DNA of 23,117 nt from positions 229,123 to 252,239 of the forward strand of contig MNCI01002989.1 in NCBI GenBank assembly GCA_015680685.1. Direction: 5' to 3'. The position numbers were made by a program, and so were the translations under genes. The notes beneath the pieces were generated by a model. That model ran no database searches, was not told the origin of the DNA, and saw nothing but the letters and a program-made list of their open reading frames with translations. The stretch comes from Gnetum montanum (Eukaryota > Streptophyta > Gnetopsida > Gnetales > Gnetaceae). This document shows, piece by piece, positions 17,828-23,117 of this stretch. The stretch's first letter is position 1. Each line of letters starts with the position of its first letter.

Positions 17828-18108
17828 TTTTGGTGGAGATTTTGGATTTTCTAGTCCCACACATTGCCAACATGATCAATTTTGGCAATGTGTGGTGCCC
17901 ACAAAACATGGGAAAAAATATTCAAGTTTTCACATGTTGTCTTATATGACATGCTAGCGTATTTGATAGCTTGTAAGCTCTCATACATTGTGCTACCTTG
18001 TTTCATAGCTTGTTTGGGTCTCATATGTTGCACTAGCTTACTTCATAGCTTGTTTAGGCCTCACATGCTCACAAGCTATCATACCAAGTTAAACACACTG
18101 TTAGCATG
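17828..18108. repeat. Degenerate repeat between the two minisatellites
   Basis: Loosely repeated blocks containing CATAGCTTGTTTGGGTCTCATATGTTG and CATAGCTTGTTTAGGCCTCACATGC about 42 bases apart, with CACATG and ACATTG words in common with both neighbouring arrays. No gene seen. Confidence 0.55.
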
Positions 18109-18312
18109 GCCTAGGGCATCCACAAGTTGCCCCACTAGGTCACACACACTGTCAAGCTAACCTAGGATGCTCACACACTACCCTACTAGGCCTCACATGC
18201 TATCAAGATAACCCAAGATGCTCACACACTGCCCCATCAAATCCCACATGTTGTGAACATATCCCAAGATGCCTACATGTTGTCACATTAGCTCATACAT
18301 GCTAGGAATGGG
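18109..18312. repeat. Minisatellite 2, four 51-bp units
   Basis: Units start at 18109, 18160, 18211 and 18262, exactly 51 bases apart; the fourth decays near its end. Typical content is (A/T)CCCAAGATGCTCACACACTG, then CCCCA-TCA-A-CCCACATG, then a TGT-AA-ATA end. The period equals that of the neighbouring array though the sequence differs. Confidence 0.85.
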
Positions 18313-18329
18313 AATATTTAGCTTCTTGT

Positions 18330-18640
18330 AGCTTATTTGACCTAAAAACTCATTATTGTATTCATTTACAGCCTATTTTCATTGAATTTTTGCTTATTTT
18401 AATCATATAATGACCTAGAAAAACAAATAATATTATTTACTACATTATTTTTGCATTATTTTTACCTTTTTTGCCTTACTTGATCTTATTTTATCCTTGT
18501 TTTTGCCATATTTTACCTTGTTTTACCTAGTTTTACCTTAGTATACCTTGTTGTGACCTTATTTTGCCTTTTTTTTTTGCTTTATTATTACAGTACTTTG
18601 CATTATTTTAACATTGTTTAATAATTATATCATGCATATG
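18330..18640. repeat. T-rich tract with TTTTACCTTG-like words
   Basis: Low-complexity DNA in which TTTTACCTTG and close variants recur at irregular 10-15 base spacing between about 18440 and 18580, ending in a T run. No coding potential. Confidence 0.7.
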
Positions 18641-20084
18641 CCACTTGATATGCTTATGTTGATATGCGTGATTGAGCTAAGAAGATGTTAGAGTAATTCG
18701 TGCCTTGCCTTTTATCCTAAGTAGATCCTATGGTGATGTCAATAGACCAAGTTGACCTTGAATGCCTAAATGTATCACCTGTAAGCCTTTTTACCATACA
18801 GCCTTAATGTCATGGAATGACCTAACTATTCATGACCTCAAAGTTAGAAACACCACAAAGGATTCTTTGGTCGAAATCCCCATTTCAGTCCACAATAGTA
18901 AAGAGAAATCATTGAAAACTAAGTTTCTCACTTAAACCCCAATTTGCCCAAAGATATCATCAAAGCCCTACAAGGCAACATCAAAGCCTTTACATAGCCC
19001 TTATTACATCTAACATGTTTGCTTGTAGCCTTTGTTTGCCTTTGCTTACAAATTTGAATGGATGGGTAACGTTGACAATTGTAGTAGCCTACAACAAATG
19101 AGCCTACATGATCTCCTATCTTTTCGGCATCTCAAAACACTACAAACTTTGTTTGAAGTTGCAAAGCAAGACATAGAGCTCTCATATTCTGCTAGTTGTA
19201 ATCAATGGTGGTCTATATTTGCTTATTGTCTCATGTAACCTCTTGTAATGGCATGGATTCTTTGACTTGTTTTCTTGTACTCTTGGAGTTATGTTTGCAA
19301 GATGAGCATGAAGTCATAAAAGAGGTGTGATTTATCATAGTAGTGAGTTACTATGGAATCTCAATCCACGAGATTTGAGTAGCTTGCTCAACCTTGCCAA
19401 TAGTGCTTGCCTCACATCACTCCCATTACCCCTATTGAGCCACAACCCCATAACCAAACTTTAGCCTTTCTTACCTTGCTAACAATGAAAACCTATGTTT
19501 GACATGAATGTACCATGGCCATATGACATCTCCCATAGCATGCTTAGTCGTTCAAGTTCACTGAATATTCAAGACATTTCGTTTAGCAAGAAAACAAACG
19601 CTTTGCCTTGGCAGTAAAGCCCAATGAAGGTTTCCCTCCCAAAAAAAGGAAGAATGCTAACAAAGCCAAGAGGTTAATGTAGCCTAACGCTAAACAAATT
19701 AATTACTCTAAAAAAATGAATGAACCAAGTGGCCAAAGCAGCTGATATTGAAGCACTAGTTTCTCCAACTCTAAGCATATGTGACCAGTACAACAAACAT
19801 GAAGCATGAAGATCTTGTCAACAAGCAAGTACATCACTATGCTATGACTATGACATCAAAACATTTGAAACTCTTTGTTAGCCTATTTGACTATTTTCTA
19901 ATAGCCAATATAGTCGTAAATTCATCCCAAATTCCTATCATCATGTGTTGACCTTATCTCACCATCATGAGCACTCATTGGTATGATTTGTTAACTACAA
20001 AATTAAGTGTGGAGAGGGAGCATTGGTGATGAATTTGTAGTTGTGTTTCATATTCTTTGTTGATGTCTTTCAAGTTAATCCTCA
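18641..20084. other. Unassigned repeat-like spacer
   Basis: No family-level match seen on either strand. The longest ATG frame (19032-19238, 68 codons) has no motif. AGCC and CCT words and short near-repeats are frequent, suggesting decayed transposon or satellite DNA. Near 19969 is ACCATCATGAGCACTCATTGG, almost the reverse complement of a segment at 4138-4160 in the 3' region of the plus-strand element. Confidence 0.4.
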
Positions 20085-22028
20085 AAACATCAACAAAAGG
20101 GCCTAATGAAACACCTCAAAGGAAATTCATGTTGCAAACATAGAAGCCTGGTAGCCAGATTTTAATTGTAATTTTGATCAAATTCAAGAGTAAAAATAAT
20201 TGTCTTGTTTTCCCATCAAAACTGCTACCTTGTAACCTTATTTTAGCAAAAATCATGAATCCTTTTAAAACATGTAAAATGAAAATTCATGGCATACATT
20301 GCTAAATAAGTTGTAAATTTCATTATGCTAATATATTTGGGCATAATATGTCAAAAATGTTGGTGGCCCATATGCCACAGTTTTGGGCCATGAAAATAGT
20401 TAAATACACTATGTAACTGCCTATGACACTTAGCAGAAACTAATCAACATAGTAATGGCAAATGGTGGCTTGTAAAAACAAGAATCGAGACCATTTTCAA
20501 GACTTTTTAGATCATTTGAACTCTTCCAAACATGAGAATTTTGGGGTAGAGCAGAGATTTGAAAGCCTAAAGCCATTCCAACATTGATCATCATGAGTAG
20601 TGAGAACCTATTGTAGTTTCATCTAGGAGTAGATTGAATACATTTGGAAGGACTGCAAGACATACACCGCCCATCCATAAGCCAAAAGTTTAGCATCATT
20701 TTTTTGTAGAAAATTCATAGTTCACACTTTGTACTCTCTCACCATTATATTTTGTAGTTCATACAAAGTTTCAATTTATTTTTTGCCATTTTTTCTACTA
20801 TTTATAGCATAATTTTTTTGTTCTCACTCATTGATCCATTATTGGATCTACACTCACATGTTTTCATCCATTTTCATACATTCCATTTGATAACATATTT
20901 TCTAAGTCCTTAGGTGATCAACAAAACTGCCTAAGGCACCTTAGAGCCTTTCAAAGCCTATGGATTTTGGGATTAAAATTGTTTCATACAATTCTTTGAG
21001 ATTTCTAGCATAGATTTTTTCCATCATTACAACAACAAGGAGCTAGTAAAACACCTCAAGAAAAATTCATGTCATAAACAAAAAGCTTGGTAGCCAAATT
21101 TTTGCTATGTAATTTAATCAGATTCAAGAGCAAACACAAATGCCTTGATTTCCCTTCAAAAATATTACATTATGGCCATGTTTAGAAAAATTCTAGACCA
21201 TTCTTCACATGTAAAATGAAATTCATGACCCACACATTTACCTAAGCTATAAATTTCATTATGCTATCATATTTGAGATAAAATGTCAAAAATGCTACCA
21301 ATTGCACCACAAAAAGTCAAAAATGCTAGTGGCTCATACACTGCAATTTTGGACCATAAAAATGATTCAACTACACTATGTAACTATCTAGAACATTTGG
21401 CAAAACCTGATCAACATGGTAATGACAAATGGTGACTTGGAAAAATAAGAATGTAGATGATTTTCAAGGACTTTTTAGGATCATTCAAACTCTCCCAAAC
21501 TTGAGACTTTTGGAGTAGGTAGATATCTGAAAGCCTAAAGTCATTTCAATGTTGATCATCATAAGCATTGAGGACCTATTATAGCTGATACTAGAGAGCA
21601 TATTAAGGAAACTAGACATGTTTGGAATGCCTACAAGACACATTCTACCCACCAATGTGCTAGGATTCTGGTAAGGTCACTGCAGAAAATTTGTGGGCTA
21701 TCCACATTTCTGCAATCTTTCTTATATGTATTCTCTACACTTTGTACTCTTATAAATTAATACAAATTTTTGCATTTTTTAACCATATTTTCTGTTACTT
21801 GCTACATTATTTCTCACTTCGCTTGTCATTCCAATGTTAAATCCATTGTTAACCTATTTTCTTGCCCATTTTCACCCCTATTTATTCTATTAATAGATTT
21901 TCTAAGTCCTTAGCTGATTAACAAGACCACCTAAGATGCCTTAAATCCTTCTAAGGGTCGTGGATTTTGGGATCAAAACTATTTTGTATAGATTCTTTTA
22001 GATTTCCAACACTAATTTTTTCCATTGT
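20085..22028. repeat. Two tandem copies of a unit of about 940-1000 bp
   Basis: Copy 1 is about 20085-21024 and copy 2 about 21025-22028; the anchor ACACCTCAA recurs at 20111 and 21051 (940 bases apart). Matching blocks run in the same order throughout: GATT(T/C)AAGAG, CATGTAAAATGAAA, TAAATTTCATTATGCTA, ACACTATGTAACT, GACTTTTTAG, GAAAGCCTAAAG, ACACTTTGTACTCT, TTTTCTAAGTCCTTAG, GGATTTTGGGAT and TTTTTTCCAT. Identity looks moderate, so the duplication is old. Copy 2 has its own 31-base local duplication of GTCAAAAATGCT (21285 and 21316). No coding capacity was recognised. The pair ends where the integrase remnant starts. They might be LTRs or satellite units; no TG...CA ends were found. Confidence 0.8.
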
Positions 22029-22480
22029 TATAGGAATGATACTTTTAACCAATAATTTTCAAGGATGCTCACCCTTTCTTCCATTTATGCAAAATGTGTC
22101 AACGAGATGGAGGAATGAAAACCCAAATGGAAGCGCCCCAATAGTGGATTCAACCATTGAAACCTTTCAACCTTTGAAGAATTGACTTCATGGGAACCAT
22201 CACTTACATGTCCAATGGGAAAGCCTACATTGTTGTTGTCATTGATCATTGTACCTACTGGGTTGAAGCTATGGTTGTATTTAATTGTACATCTAAAATT
22301 GCAACTCAATTTTTTTAATAACAAGGTGTAAATAGGTTTTATGTGCCTAAAACACTAATTTCTAATAATGAAACACATTTTAAAGATTCTATTTTTCACA
22401 AGTTAATGCAATGCTTGGAGGTGCAACATAAACTCATAACACTCTATTATCCCCAAAGCCAATGATCAAGCATAGGTCGC
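22029..22480 (+). pseudogene. Ty3/gypsy integrase fragment, decayed
   Basis: One main frame from 22040 gives a zinc-binding end (FKDAHPF...CKMCQR), then IDFMGTITY with the first catalytic Asp, a conserved HCTYWVEAM block, VPKTLISNNETHF where the second catalytic Asp is Asn, and TLYYPQS. Stops interrupt it at several places (for example TAA at 22046), and a one-base shift near 22460 is needed to reach the NxQA motif that precedes the catalytic Glu region. It ends abruptly at 22480 where an LTR begins. Upstream integrase, RNase H and RT are absent. Orientation is rightward. Confidence 0.8.
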
Positions 22481-23117
22481 TGATGAGTGGCGAGGTACCC
22501 CTACACTCAACCATACGAAACGAGCGTAGCACGCGCGATCCGGTTGAACTCCGCAGACTAAGTGCCTACACGCCCCATGGAACACTTGGGGTTAATCATT
22601 CGTTGTCTTCCCAGACTTACTTGTAGTTGTCATGGTGTATGGTTAAGTAAGTCCGAGGTATATGATTTTTATGGTCTTTTATGTTTTTCTCCTATGCTAT
22701 CGAGGTGAAGGGTTGAGAAACTAACTAACTCTAACTAATGACTAAGTCTAAATTAACCTAGCATCAGCATCCATTCCCACTTACCGTACACACCTTGAAC
22801 TGATGCAACCATGGCTACCAAACGCTAATCATTGCTAGGATCACCATACGTAACGCACGTGCTCGAAGTGATCGTACTGAGGCCCCTAACTAAGAGGAAA
22901 GGGTTGAGAGAATCTATCTAGCCTAAGTGTGATGAGCAACTGATTCCTTGACTAACCGTACACATCTGGGACTACCATTGGGATTACCAAGTGTAGATCC
23001 TGAATATGCCACTGGGTTACCAAGTAGTCACACGAGATGCTCGTAATCAAGTCGTACTCATACCGCATGCGATGAGCAGCCGATTCCTTGACTATCCGTA
23101 CACATCCTTAGATGCTC
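22481..23117 (-). mobile_element. LTR copy C, partial, inserted in the integrase remnant
   Basis: Starts TGATGAGTGGCGAGGTACCCCTACACTC, matching LTR copy B from 1136, and continues with the shared blocks through the window edge; it is read on the minus strand. No primer site lies to its left, so it is either a 3' LTR whose element body lies to the right or a solo LTR. It contains a tandem repeat with 140-bp spacing: GATGAGCA-C-GATTCCTTGACTA-CCGTACACATC at 22931 and 23071, with a more diverged copy from about 22760. Bases 22476-22480 (gtcgc) would be one half of a target duplication. Confidence 0.82.
22760..23117. repeat. Internal tandem repeat of LTR copy C, spacing about 140 bp
   Basis: Two well-matched starts at 22931 and 23071, plus a diverged unit from about 22760 sharing ACCGTACACAC, GCTACCAAACGC and GTGCTCGAAGTGATCGTACT-type words. 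LTR copy B has a single equivalent unit (about 1430-1570), so the repeat number differs between copies. The third unit is cut by the window edge. Confidence 0.7.

Noticed and set aside
17421-18312. CRISPR-like repeat array
   Set aside because: Units are head-to-tail without unique spacers, and the window is a plant nuclear genome.

Overview
The window comes from a land-plant nuclear genome. It holds one intact multi-exon gene of the plant-specific NPH3/RPT2-like (BTB-NPH3) family, set among decayed LTR retrotransposons and minisatellite DNA. Old nested elements, low CpG outside a few islands and long AT-rich spacers suggest a large, repeat-rich seed-plant genome. A gymnosperm is possible, but the species cannot be told from this sequence.

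Layout. (1) 1-2019: 5' end of a minus-strand Ty3/gypsy element of Athila/Tat type. In its own reading direction it shows a complete LTR (2019 to 1136), a tRNA-Asp-like primer binding site (1134-1117) and a gag gene broken by nonsense codons (991 to the window edge). (2) 2020-6953: a plus-strand relative whose gag region the first element appears to interrupt. It keeps the gag tail, protease, small parts of reverse transcriptase, the integrase C-terminus, a long 3' region, a polypurine tract and a complete 3' LTR (5981-6953). The catalytic core of reverse transcriptase, RNase H and the integrase core are absent. (3) 6954-10004: gene-free 5' flank and probable leader of the NPH3-family gene, with two upstream ORFs. 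(4) 10005-14840: the four-exon NPH3-family gene, predicted 683 residues, closest in layout to the NPY (NAKED PINS IN YUC-like) subgroup. (5) 14841-17400: 3' flank with a small hairpin repeat and an LTR-like promoter fragment. (6) 17421-18600: two adjacent minisatellites, both with a period near 51 bp, then a T-rich TTTTACCTTG-like tract. (7) 18600-22028: unassigned repeat-like DNA, including two tandem copies of a unit of about 940-1000 bp that end where a decayed integrase begins. (8) 22029-23117: integrase pseudogene cut at 22481 by a third LTR of the same family (minus orientation), which runs off the window.

Only the NPH3-family gene looks functional. Its product should be a BTB adaptor of a CUL3 ubiquitin ligase at the plasma membrane, acting with AGC kinases in auxin transport or phototropic signalling. 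It ends in a C-terminal motif of the kind bound by 14-3-3 proteins. The retroelements share one LTR family (ends TGATGA...TCATCA, matching bases around the TATA box and polyadenylation signal), but two copies carry quite different U3 sequences. All assignments come from reading motifs by eye; no database search was run.
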